Source: Cytophagales bacterium WSM2-2 | Lineage (GTDB): Bacteria; Bacteroidota; Bacteroidia; Cytophagales; Cyclobacteriaceae | Assembly (NCBI GenBank): GCA_015472025.1 | Contig: BNHL01000001.1 | Span: forward strand, 3,956,001 to 4,020,000 | DNA length: 64,000 nt | Direction of reading: 5' to 3' | Shown: positions 35,925 through 46,600 of the stretch, piece by piece | Layout: every line of letters starts with the position of its first letter | How positions within the stretch are numbered: position 1 is the stretch's first letter | Position numbers and translations under genes: made by a program | The notes under the pieces: model-generated | The model's input: the letters and a program-made list of their open reading frames with translations, nothing else | Told to the model about the DNA's origin: nothing | Database searches by the model: none

Positions 35925-36431
35925 TTAATTTAATTTTCGTAACTCAACTTCCGTAATCTTTCCAGAGTCGTCCATCTTTATACTTTCGACGCGGTTGTTA
36001 TTCTTTTTTTGATCTTTCACGTAATTGAGATAAGCGCGAATGGTTGTTGGCCTGTCGTAGTCCTTCTGCCCGCCTTCTTCACTGATGACGACCAAGACTG
36101 GAGTTCCTGGTGATGCAAACAATCCAAGCGCTTCGTTGATGCTGTTGTTTGCGGAGGTGATATTTCCAGACGCTGCAATTTCATCAAAGTATTGCGTAAG
36201 CCTTGCTTTGTAGGTATCGCTTTTCATAGCATCAAGCTTTGCTTGTTCTACTGCCTCTTTCCCTTTTAAGTCCTTTTGACTGAGGCTATGCTCTTGGGAC
36301 GGTTTGGTTTTTTCTGTAACCACATTAGGGTTGGTAATAGCCGCAACCTTTTTTTTGCTTTTGCATGCAGATACGATTAATAGTGAAGTGAAAGCCAATA
36401 AGACAAATCCTGACAAATTTCTCCGCCTCAT
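35925..36431 (-). CDS. Lipoprotein, first gene of LRR operon
   Basis: A 168-residue protein with lipoprotein signal (LLAFTSLLIVSAC) and a Lys-rich start of the mature chain (KSKKKVAA). The C-terminal half has helix (SDTYKARLTQYFDEIAASGN) and strand (PVLVVISEEGGQKDYDRPTTIRAYLNYV) segments, without a family I can name. It opens the minus-strand operon that ends with the LRR protein, and is divergent from the TSUP transporter. Confidence 0.82.
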   Translation of the reverse strand: MRRRNLSGFVLLAFTSLLIVSACKSKKKVAAITNPNVVTEKTKPSQEHSLSQKDLKGKEAVEQAKLDAMKSDTYKARLTQYFDEIAASGNITSANNSINEALGLFASPGTPVLVVISEEGGQKDYDRPTTIRAYLNYVKDQKKNNNRVESIKMDDSGKITEVELRKLN

Positions 36432-36652
36432 ATTTCCATTCTTTTGATATTACTAAGAACGAAATGCGCGCTTTGAAACTCAGCCTTAACTCGGGTAATA
36501 TGTTCGTTGGTCGACATTTTCGCTATTTCTTCTATGCTTTTGAATTTGCTTATCTTGCGCCACATTTTTTTGTCATCATCTTAATTACATACATCTGCTC
36601 AACTTCTCTGAAAATTTTTAAACTCCCTTCGATAACTTTTTGATCTTAACTC

Positions 36653-37429
36653 ATGTCTGACGTTTGGCTTTACTTCTTTCTTTGTGCAGGTGCTGCCTTT
36701 GCCGGTTTTATTGATGCTGTTGTAGGAGGGGGTGGCCTCGTGCAGGTTCCACTGCTCTTCATTTTATTTCCCGAGCTTTCGCATGTTCAGGTCATTGCGA
36801 CCAACCGGTTTGCTTCGATCGCGGGTACTGCGGTTGCCTCAGTGCAATACATCAGAAAAATCGGAGTGGATACTACGCTTGTTTTCTGTGCCGGCATCTC
36901 ATCGGCAGTGACTTCTTTTGCAGGAACCTTTGCGATGACTTTCGTTTCCCCGCAGGTGTTTAAGCCCATGCTGCTGTTGATTATTACAGCGCTCGCCATT
37001 TATAGTTTTGTGAAAAAAGACATGGGTACGGAACATGCTCCCCGCTTTGAAGGAAAAGCATTCATCGCTGCAGCAATACTCACCGGAGTTGTGCTCGGAT
37101 TTTACAATGGATTTGTCGGGCCTGGTACTGGAACTTTGCTGGTATTCGCATTTGTAACCGTATTGCAACTCAGCTTTCTTCATGCATCAGCAAGTGCCAA
37201 GCTCATCAATGCGATTGCGGATCTTGCATCACTTGTCAGTTTCTTCCTGATGAAAGCTATTGTTTATAAAATTGCGCTTCCCATGATGGTTTGTAATATG
37301 GCTGGCGGATATATTGGAAGTAAAGCCGCGATATTGAAAGGCAACAGGTTTGTTCGATATATTTTCCTCGCGGTATTAGTGTTGCTAATCCTGCGGCTTA
37401 GCTGGGACGTCTTTGGCTTGCGATTATAA
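36653..37429 (+). CDS. TSUP-family (TauE/SafE) membrane transporter
   Basis: A 258-residue inner-membrane protein with about eight hydrophobic segments. Family blocks are AGFIDAVVGGGGLVQVPLLF near the N-terminus and GFYNGFVGPGTGTLLVFAFV in the middle, which are the two inverted halves of TauE/SafE (YfcA-like) proteins. These export or import sulfur-containing organic anions; the substrate cannot be predicted. Single gene, convergent with the PEGA protein. Confidence 0.95.
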   Translation: MSDVWLYFFLCAGAAFAGFIDAVVGGGGLVQVPLLFILFPELSHVQVIATNRFASIAGTAVASVQYIRKIGVDTTLVFCAGISSAVTSFAGTFAMTFVSPQVFKPMLLLIITALAIYSFVKKDMGTEHAPRFEGKAFIAAAILTGVVLGFYNGFVGPGTGTLLVFAFVTVLQLSFLHASASAKLINAIADLASLVSFFLMKAIVYKIALPMMVCNMAGGYIGSKAAILKGNRFVRYIFLAVLVLLILRLSWDVFGLRL

Positions 37430-37436
37430 GCGACCA

Positions 37437-38639
37437 TTACCGGGTCTCCATCACCCATGCATCGGCTCCTGTCATAGCTACAACTTCAACGGATACGTGT
37501 ATTCCATTCTTGGCCGAAAGATTCTTCACACCAAGGTAATAGCTCCCGCTATTGCAACACATAACTTTAACATTTCCGGAGACAGTGCCATTTCTGGATA
37601 CATCAGGAATCGGTTGTACCTGATCGTCAGTCAGCGATTCAAACAAAGGCCCTTGCTCGTAGGGAAGAAAAAGGACATCACATAAATCCTTGCCAGGTGG
37701 TGCCAAAAGACTTTCGAATGAAAATGCAGTGTTAGAGCCTCGTACATTCATACGACTGATGATTTCAGATAAAAGATTGTAGCTCTTCATGAAGCTTTGT
37801 ATGTCTTCCTGATTTTTTGAGGCGGTAAAGCGGTAGTACCACTCTATTGTGTTCTCAGGCAATGTCAAAGGGATCATCAGTCGTACCAGTCCAGTTGTGT
37901 CAGTGGGGCCGTTGATGAAGTAGTCCATTGGTGCAGCTACAGAAACCGGTGTCAGTATTTTTTTGAGCGCTACTTTGCTATTGAAATTTACTGTTTCAGT
38001 ATTCAGCGGTTTGCGACTAATACTCAATGTCATCTTGCGGGAGAACACGTAATTGGTACTCAGTGAGAAGCGATAGATCGACCGGTCAGAAACTTTGATG
38101 TGGAGATTGCTCAGGTCGGCAAAAGATGTATTGGAGTATCTTTCAACCCCATCGGGATAAGTGGATACGATCAATTGGTTAGAGCCGTTTTTATTAGCCA
38201 TCGTGATATTGATAATAATCTCATCACCAGCTTCGAACGCATAGAAGAATTCTTTCTGAGGACCATGTTTAAAATTGTTACTCTTCGGGTCGCTTAAACC
38301 ACCAGCTAGTTCGATGTCAAGCGAGGCAATAGCAATCGGATCGAGAGAGACTGCAACTGACTCTTCGAAGACGATCTTAAGTATCTTCTGTTTGCCCGTC
38401 TCCAACTGCACTATTTCTCCCTTGATTATCCCATCTGTACTTTGTGCTTCAACATAGTGCTCACCTTTACTGGCAGAAATACGGAATGCAGAACCTGCTG
38501 TGGTTTTGCCCTTTTCTATTCCATCGATCGATACTTTAGCGTCAGCATCGGTGACAACGATAACAACGGCATCGTCCTGCGCATGGATCTCGATGGGAAG
38601 GAGTAGAAGGTATACAATACCAATGAGACTGAATTTCAT
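37437..38639 (-). CDS. Secreted PEGA-domain protein
   Basis: A 400-residue protein; the ATG at 38639 begins a signal peptide (MKFSLIGIVYLLLLPIEIHAQ), and earlier starts are unlikely. Residues about 22-95 resemble a PEGA domain (VSIDGIEKGKTTAGSAFRISASKGEHYVEAQ). The remainder (about 95-400) is beta-rich with FFYAFEAGDEIIINI and a C-terminal GNVKVMCCNSGSYYLGVKN, suggesting lectin-like or jelly-roll modules, unassigned. It faces the TSUP gene tail to tail. Confidence 0.82.
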   Translation of the reverse strand: MKFSLIGIVYLLLLPIEIHAQDDAVVIVVTDADAKVSIDGIEKGKTTAGSAFRISASKGEHYVEAQSTDGIIKGEIVQLETGKQKILKIVFEESVAVSLDPIAIASLDIELAGGLSDPKSNNFKHGPQKEFFYAFEAGDEIIINITMANKNGSNQLIVSTYPDGVERYSNTSFADLSNLHIKVSDRSIYRFSLSTNYVFSRKMTLSISRKPLNTETVNFNSKVALKKILTPVSVAAPMDYFINGPTDTTGLVRLMIPLTLPENTIEWYYRFTASKNQEDIQSFMKSYNLLSEIISRMNVRGSNTAFSFESLLAPPGKDLCDVLFLPYEQGPLFESLTDDQVQPIPDVSRNGTVSGNVKVMCCNSGSYYLGVKNLSAKNGIHVSVEVVAMTGADAWVMETR

Positions 38640-38788
38640 AGGTACAATTGAATCATAAATATAAGATACCGTAGCTGATTTTTGACTTCTCAACCCCTGA
38701 TCTCAACTGCTCACCGAAGATTTACCCATGGTAATTAATCTCATTCCAATAAAAACGTTCTTATGTCACGAATCAAAACTAAAGGATC

Positions 38789-39304
38789 ATGAAAGCAAGG
38801 GGATTTTTCTCAAGTGCTATGGGTGGCTTAATCCTAGTAGTTGCAATGACTCTGAATGTGAATGCACAGTACTCTACAGCCATTGGCTTACGCTTCGGAG
38901 GAACAAGTGGCGTTGATGTAAAATATTTCTATCAACAGGAGAAAGCATTTGAAGGAATTATCGGCACGTTTGGAAATGGTGTAAGTTTTACCGGCCTCAT
39001 TGAAAAATATGTACCGGTATATAATGCCAAGGGGCTTTACACTTACTACGGAGGCGGTGCTCATCTTGCCTTTTACAATGGCAAGGACAGGGACTTCAGT
39101 TATTTCGGAAGACAATCGGATTACCACCGGAATAATGATGTGGGGTTGGGTATTAATGGCATTGTCGGAATTGAATATCACTTGCCCGAAGGTATTCCCA
39201 TTTCATTCAGTCTTGATCTGAAGCCCTTCATAGAATTTGGAACGGGGGGCTATGTTGTTGTAGCCCCGGACCCGTCATTTGGTGTAAAGTTCATCATCAA
39301 ATAA
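38789..39304 (+). CDS. Small outer-membrane beta-barrel protein
   Basis: A 171-residue protein with a signal peptide (ending TLNVNAQ). The mature chain alternates polar and hydrophobic residues with many Tyr/Phe/Gly (AIGLRFGGTSGVDVKYFYQ, LYTYYGGGAHLAFYNG), typical of an eight-stranded porin-like barrel, and ends FGVKFIIK. Role unknown; a single gene. Confidence 0.85.
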   Translation: MKARGFFSSAMGGLILVVAMTLNVNAQYSTAIGLRFGGTSGVDVKYFYQQEKAFEGIIGTFGNGVSFTGLIEKYVPVYNAKGLYTYYGGGAHLAFYNGKDRDFSYFGRQSDYHRNNDVGLGINGIVGIEYHLPEGIPISFSLDLKPFIEFGTGGYVVVAPDPSFGVKFIIK

Positions 39305-39395
39305 AACTGGCGTCATTATTTAACCAGTTTTTGCAACGTAGTTATCATTGATCAAGCGAGTGACACGGTAAATTTGTTGGAGAGTTTTAATTTAA

Positions 39396-40184
39396 ATGAT
39401 GAAAAATTTCCTGCTATTGACTGTGATCGCATTTGCGTTGGCAGCTTGCCATTCACCTTCCGGCACAACCCCGGTCAGTCCGGTACAAGCAACGTTGGCT
39501 ATTGGCGTAAGTGCAGCACAACAACATGCTTACAGGCTCGCACCTCAGTCAGGAATTATTAATACTGATCCTGTTGCTACTGCGTCTTCTGGATCTGTGA
39601 TCCTTACAATGATTGGCCGGGGAACGTGGAGTGCCAGTCCAAACGCTACAGGCGACAGCTATCATAATACTTTCCAGCTCTCCGGCCAAACGCATGCGTA
39701 CCAGGCATGGCCCGAAAGCCAGACTGGTCTCTACGTAAAGACTGCGGCCGCAGGTGGAAGCAATCATTCATTTACGGCATCTTTCGGTGCAGTGGGTTCC
39801 CAGAGTACAGATGGCGATGAGGTTTCGCTTTCTGTTGTTGAGATAAAAAATGGAGCGAAGGTTCAGGACGTATCATTTGTAGAGAAAACTCTTCCTGGTG
39901 GTTCGACTACATTAACAAGTAATGCTGTCACTACAACTGGCCCGGCAATACTTGTAGCCTGGTGGTGGGGAACAGCAGGAATTCCTCCCGTTGGACAGAA
40001 TCATGTTGCTACTCCCGAGGCGTCATTCACGTTACTTCCGGATGCGACCAGAACAATACGTCTTCATTCCAATGGCTATGTACAATTTGCGGCAGCTTAT
40101 CGCAAGGTCAGTATTGCGGGCACATACACGGTGACATGGACAACCACCGAAGGAGCTCAGCTTTACCTGGTTGCTGTGCAGTAA
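39396..40184 (+). CDS. Lipoprotein, unknown
   Basis: A 262-residue protein with lipoprotein signal (LTVIAFALAAC). The mature chain is low in charge and rich in Ser/Thr/Ala/Gly with regular strands (SGSVILTMIGRGTWSAS, SLSVVEIKNGAKVQDVSFV, AGTYTVTWTTTEGAQLYLVAVQ), suggesting a beta-sandwich surface protein. The start may be either of the two adjacent ATGs. No family recognised. Confidence 0.8.
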   Translation: MMKNFLLLTVIAFALAACHSPSGTTPVSPVQATLAIGVSAAQQHAYRLAPQSGIINTDPVATASSGSVILTMIGRGTWSASPNATGDSYHNTFQLSGQTHAYQAWPESQTGLYVKTAAAGGSNHSFTASFGAVGSQSTDGDEVSLSVVEIKNGAKVQDVSFVEKTLPGGSTTLTSNAVTTTGPAILVAWWWGTAGIPPVGQNHVATPEASFTLLPDATRTIRLHSNGYVQFAAAYRKVSIAGTYTVTWTTTEGAQLYLVAVQ

Positions 40185-40475
40185 CATTGCCTTAACGTAT
40201 GTTGAAACCGTTACAACGAATGACGATTTGTAAAATCAGTTGTACGTATAGCAAGTTCCAATGAAAGGAAATGCGCACACCAAAGGTGGGTGACCGTAAA
40301 GTCAATCTACCTTTCATCAAATTACAAGCCTCTTCTCCGCATCAGCATAGTAAATTGTGCCCGATTTAAATATTCTAATAAAAAAATATTGACCTCTTTT
40401 CACACAAGAGCGTTTGAAGACTATCTAGCTGTCCAGCTCGAGGCGCGAGTTGAGGGTTAGGTTTTTAGGTTAAAC

Positions 40476-40501
40476 AAAAAGGGGGAGAGGTCCCCCTTTT
40501 T
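40476..40501 (+). terminator. Rho-independent terminator
   Basis: AAAAAGGGGGA and TCCCCCTTTTT form an 11-bp stem with a GAGG loop, ending in a T-run. The A-run on the other arm makes it able to work on both strands. It is 292 nt after the lipoprotein stop. Confidence 0.85.
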
Positions 40502-40560
40502 ACTTTTAGAAATTCGTGCCGAATTTTACATTCGCTTAATATTCCAGCTTGCGCTAATAA

Positions 40561-40592
40561 AAAAAACCTCCCCGAGATCGGAGAGGTTTTTT
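40561..40592 (-). terminator. Terminator of the giant T9SS-protein gene
   Basis: AAAAAACCTC pairs with GAGGTTTTTT with an inner CCGA/TCGG stem. It lies 49 nt past the stop of the minus-strand gene at 40641; on that strand it ends in a T-run. Confidence 0.85.
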
Positions 40593-40640
40593 TTATGGAG
40601 GAGAACTAGTCTTTCTGTAATGACCAATCAGTAACGTCTA

Positions 40641-43600
40641 TCAATGAATGGCTATGGCCTTGTGATCAGTATGATCTTTCCAGTTGATAGTCATGTAGTA
40701 CATACCTTTAGCCAACTGGAGATCGTATTCCTTGCTTAGGATTCCTGATTTTTCGCCAGTGGCGATATCAATCACTTTCCCAAGCGCATCATAGATTGTT
40801 ACTTTGAATGGACCTGTTCTTTCAGCATCCTCAATCAGGAGAGTAAAGCGTCCCGAAGAAGGGTTAGGATAAATGGACGTACCAATGCTTTCAGATTGTA
40901 ACTCACTTACAGAAGTTGTACTTGTACTTCCTGCTGGTTCCGTTCCATAGATCAACTGACCTTTATAATAGAGGGTGATCTTCGAATTTTCTGCTGATGC
41001 ACCGGCCTGGTAAGAATGGTCATTCAATTGATTGAAGTTCGACCAATTGCTCTTCGACACACGGTATTGAATGGTTCCTGTGGAAGATAACGGGAAGAAT
41101 GTCGATTGTGTTGGTGTTACTTTCAGTTCCAAGTATGTATCGGCATTCGTTCGGATGGGGCTTACAGTTACAAAATGTCCGCTTACAGCACTGTTGCCGA
41201 TTTTTGCATAGTCGAGCCAGAAGTTAAGCGGTGAAGAGCCATCAGCAGTAAACCAGTAACGCGCACTGAGGTCTTTATAGTCAATTGGAGTGTTCCCTTC
41301 ATTGCTGATGTTTACAAAAGTACTGATCGTATTAGTCGTAGCCGGATTTTTAGATTCAGCAGTAACTTTTAAACTAAGAACTTGAGCTTCGGCAGCAGGT
41401 TCAGTTCCCCAGACAAGTGTGCCATTGATATAAAGTGTGATGTTGCTATTGTCGGCATAGCTTGAATTGGTTCCGACAGAATAGTCATTGGCTTCGTTGA
41501 AGTTTGTCCAATCACTGTTGGCAAAGCGCGACTGTATTTCTCCGGAATTTCCTCCTATACCAAGTGAACCTGCTGTGGCAGTGAACCCATATTCAATGTA
41601 TCCGAATGCCTTTACCCTAGGGCTACTGAGTTGCACGTATTTCGTAGTCACTTTGTTATTGCCGAGTTGAGCATAGTCAATCCAGATACCGAGACTGCCG
41701 GTAAAATTTTCCTGAGTGATCCAATAACGAGCGGTAATCTGACTGTAAGGAACGGTCACACTTCCCGTATTCTGAATTTTTAAATATGGTTTGCCTTCTG
41801 TGTTAGTCATCGAACCATCGGCATTGCGATACTGCGCTTTCAATGCAATAGGTTGAACGATCGTTAAAGTACCAGATGCAGGTGCTGCATTATAATTGGT
41901 GTTAGTCAAAGTTGCAACAACAGCATACGTTCCGGCTGCTGAGGGTACGGTAGCCGATCCATTGTAAGTAACTGCCACTGCAAGTCCAGTGGGAGTGGTT
42001 GTTACTGTCACTGCTTTCGGTGCTCCGTCAAAATTCTGGGTAAGGTTGCTGAGTGTGATAGTTGCAGCTGCTTTATTTACAACAAGAGTCTGAGAAACAT
42101 TGGGAGCTGCATTGTAGTTAGCATTCCCGGTTTGCGATGCGGTAATCGTTGCAGTGCCAGCGCCAACGATATGAACATTGCCACTGACAACCGTTGCGAC
42201 AGAAATATCCGAACTGGTGAATGTCACTGGATTACCTGAAGCTCCTCCGGTTGCCGTCAGGGTGAAGTCAGCGTCTGCGTAAGTTTTCGCAGGAAGAGCA
42301 GAGAAAGTAATAGCCTGGGCCGTCTTCGTAATGACAAACAAGGCAGTGTCTACAGTCAGTGTGTAGTTATTGTTGAGTGCGAGAGTTCCCTGGCTAATAA
42401 TGTACGCGCCCACATTTTCACCTGGCTCGCGTGTAAGTGCACCTGTAAATGCATCTCCGCTTACCAATGAAGGAGTGTTAATAAAAGTCAATGCGGGATC
42501 AACAGAACCGAAAATTTTTGTTTTAAAATCTGCTTTTGCAGCAATTGCTTTTTTAGTAATAGAGAAGATGGCAGAATCGAAAGTTAACGTGTAATTGTTG
42601 CTCAACGAAAGGGTCCCCTGTCTTATCGAATAGGTACCTGCATTCTCTCCAGCAGTACGCGTCAATGTACCGGTGAATGAATCGCCATTGACCAATGCTG
42701 GAGCAAAAGTATAAGTTAAGGCAGGATCAGCACTTCCGTACTCTTTCGTTTTCGCATCTGCCACTGCAGTAATTGCTTTAGGGGCAATCGTAAGCAAAGC
42801 AGAATCGTATGTCAAAGTGTAATTGCTGCTTAACGCAAGAGTACCCTGCCTGATAGCATAAGTTCCGATATTCTCGCCTACAGTTCGTGTGAGTGCACCG
42901 GAAGCTGAATCACCACTGACCAGGTTTGGAGTAAATGAGAAAGTCAATGCAGGATCAGCGCTGCCATATTCTTTAGATTTCGGATCGGCTTTCGCCAGAA
43001 CAGCTTTCTTCGTAATGGAGAATACAGCAGTATCGAACGTTAATGTGTAATTCGCGTTGAGAGTAAGAGTTCCCTGGTTGATGATATAGCTTCCTGCATT
43101 TTCCCCGGCATCACGGCTAAGCGCACCGGTAAATGTATCACTGTTAACTAATGAAGGTGTTACAGTATACGTAAAAGCAGGGTCACTGGTGCCATACTCT
43201 TTTGTTTTCGCATCGGCAAATGCAGTTACAGCTTTAGTCGCAATAACGAGCGACTGACTCTTCGGAGTTGCCGGCTTGAATAAGTTATTGCCACTCTGAT
43301 TCGCAGTAATAGTTACACTTCCTGCTTTCAGGATATGCAATTGCTGACCTGCTACTTTCACAATGGTCGTGTCACTGCTGCTATAGGTAACAGGAATGGT
43401 GTTGTTTGAGCTTGATGCACCAGGGCCGAAGTCCGGGTCTCCGTATGTCCTTGAAGCAATCGGATTAAAGGTGATTGTTTGTTCTGTCTTCAGAGAATCA
43501 TTGCGTGTGTACCAGATCGGTGAGGTGATAATCCTTCTTCCATCGGCTTCGGTAATATCAGCATAGTAGTAGCCGGTAGAGAGATGAGTGAGCGTGCTGT

Positions 43601-46600
43601 CAGAATAATTCAATGTTCCGGTTGAACTGCTTGTGAGCGCTGTAGCAAAAACACCACTGCCTGGAGTTCCATGCATAATCGTAATGTTAGTCACAGGACT
43701 CGTTGTTGAGCCACTTACTGAAATCTGCGGTCGTCCATTTCCGCTGAACACGCTACCGATCAATTGACTATTGATTGTGAAACTGATTCGGGCTGCTGAG
43801 TCTTCGCTGGCATAGAAACGCATTTTCTTCATAGCATCCAGCAAGTCATTTTCAGTGAGAGCGGGGGCGAGCACAACCAGGCGTGCGCGTGTATGTCTTC
43901 CAAATGTCATGTTATGATTATCATGATCCATGGTGGCTCCCAAATGATATCCTCTCGACAACATGCGTTGGTAGTAACTCAAATAGGACATCGAACTTGC
44001 CTGATCTGAATAAGTTGTGTTAGTAGAAAAAGCTGGCCCGCTTTCCAATGCTGACCCAACTATCGCGCTATCGGCAAGCGCATTATAGGCGGCTCCGACA
44101 TTATTAAAGTCAGTAGTATTAGGGTGAGCCAGAGTAGCAATGGCATTCAGACCATGACGATTGATTACATTAAACAAACCGGTACTTCCGGTGTAAGTGC
44201 TCTTCGGTACGAAGATCTGGTACTCACCCGGCTCCCAGCCAATCAGAGAGTCAATACCATATACCACAACGTGACCGCCACCGCTGATTACGCCCCACTC
44301 CATACCGTGCATAGCTACAAAGTCAGAAGTAGTGGCATTCTTCGCAGCCAAAATACCAGGCGCCCAGTTAGCTAAGCGCATTCCTGCTTGCGTGTGGTTA
44401 TGTTCAGATATACCAAGGAAGTCCATGGCCAGAGAGTTCTTAGCAAATGCATAATCGTCTTCCGGTTTTTTACTGGTGTCGTCTTTGTTGCCATCCGAAT
44501 AACTGCTGTGTGCATGCAGGTTTCCAAAATAGAAATTCAAAGCATTGCTGTTGAGGATACCGGTTTTCTGTTTCCCTGTCAGTGGCGTAGTAGTAAGGTA
44601 AAGAGGACCTCCACTGCAATTACTGTTTAATGAGAAAATGAAGAAATAATAAGTGGTGTTCTGTGCGAGTGCGCTGCGGTTGAATGAACCTTGCGTACCG
44701 CGTTTGATGACAATTCCGCCTCCGATAGAGTCGCCTACCGAATATACTGTTTGATTCACAGGGGATGCACTCAAAACACTGTCTTTACTCATGATCACAA
44801 GTGATTCATCAGCCCCGCCAGCAGGAGTGAAAGTTCCCTGGATTACATTGTAATTGGAGAACGTCACCAGGAAGTTCGTAGGCTGTGCAGAAGGAGTTAC
44901 ACAAACAGGGAGAGGGTCTGTTGCTTGCGCTCCAGACAACGGATTTGAAGTCAGGTAGATCGGACCACCGTCACATTCGATACTGTTTAGGGCAAAGATG
45001 AAATAATAGAAAGTTGTGCCGCTGGCCAGGTTGCTGTCTATGAAGCTCGTTCCGGCGATGCGACTTGCCACAACTCCGCCACCAAGGCTATTCCCTCCAT
45101 TATATATGATGCCATTCACAGGAGTAGCACTAAGAGTATTATTTAAACTGCGGACGATCAGGTATTCGTTGGCATCTGCCGATGCTGTGAAATTCAATGT
45201 AATGGTTTTCGTGCCTACAGCGCTGAATGACAAAGCAGTTGGTTGGCTGGTAGGGCTTGCGCAAGGGGGGAGTTCCGGTTGAACATGAACGCCAAGCCGG
45301 TCCGGGTCATCAAGGTCTGCTGCATTTTGTACAACATCCAATGGAGTGCGCGTCCAATCGGTAACAATAAATGAAGCAGAAGGAGTCACTGCATCCTGGT
45401 CTCTTACATAGCTCACATCCTTTGCGTTCACACCTGTGCCGAAAGCATCGATAATATTATTGGCAGCATCAAGGAGAGCTACTCCATCATTTCCATTGAA
45501 ATTGATAACAGCGTTGTTGCTTTGTTGCGCACTGGCAGCAGTGAGGTAAGGTACTTCAGCTCCATTGCCAGTATTAGCAATCAATACACTGCTCTTTGCA
45601 GGAATTGTAATACTTAGATTCATCACTTGTGAAGGAGCTCCCGAGATCACAATATTTCCTGCATCACCAGAGATTGTATACAAAGCCAGCTTCAGTTGGG
45701 GAGAGGCCAGATTCACAGGCGAGCTGGTAGGATTAGTAAGCTCAATCCATTTGTTTACCGAAGTGCCCTCATAATATTGACTGATAAATATCTTTGACTT
45801 TTCAGCCAGTGTAATCGTTACCGTTGCGTCATCGCTGAGGTTGAGGGTATTCGTAGCACGGTAAGTAAAGGTTTGTGTCGTTGCACTTCCTTCTACTGAC
45901 TGGTAAGAAAATGTTCCATCTGAATTAAAAGTTAAAGTTCCCGAAGCCGGATCGGTAAGTTTGGTATAAGTCAAGGTCAGCGATTGCGGATCAGTATCGT
46001 TCGCGGCAACGCTTCCACTTACAACATCGCCAAACGATCCACCAAAAGAATCATCATTGGCTACTGGTGTGAGGTTAACTCCGGTACCGGTAAGTGACAC
46101 ATTCGTTGAACTTGATACTCCACCGCCAGAATGACTAATTGAACCATTGACAGAGCCCGTTGCTGTGGGGTTGAACACACTATATATAGTTGTAGATGAT
46201 CCGCTTAATTCCGCAGCAGTGTAAATCAGGTTTGAAGTGAAAGGTCCGCCCGCGGATTTTGAAATTGAAAATGGAGTAGCGGTTGAGACAGTGACATTGC
46301 TGCCGTCAAGATTAGCATAGTTTAAAGTGTAGGATTGAGCTGCACTGGTGGTACCAATGGCTTGGTTGCCGAATGCAATCGAAGTTGGATTAACTGACAA
46401 CGTTGGTGTAGGTGCAATTCCCGTATTATAAGTCAATGAAAAATCATCGATCGCAGAAGAAGCCCTGTTACCGCTTCCGGTGCTAGCGGCTATTGCCACG
46501 ATCCTGATCCAAACATCATCGGGTCTGTTGTTAAGCGCACTTCCAAAGTCAACATTGATAGTGTTGTTTGTGAATAAACTGCCTCCGGTGGTTAATGTAC

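Larger units (their letters stand above)
40185..40640. other. Intergenic region, 456 bp, with two terminators
   Basis: Between the convergent lipoprotein and giant T9SS-protein genes. It holds the hairpins at 40476-40501 and 40561-40592 described separately. The first 290 bp shows no open frame, RNA gene or repeat that I can support. Confidence 0.6.

Noticed and set aside
42325-43242. Tandem array as a CRISPR
   Set aside because: Units are 228 bp, in frame, and encode MBG-type domains; no short identical repeats with unique spacers.
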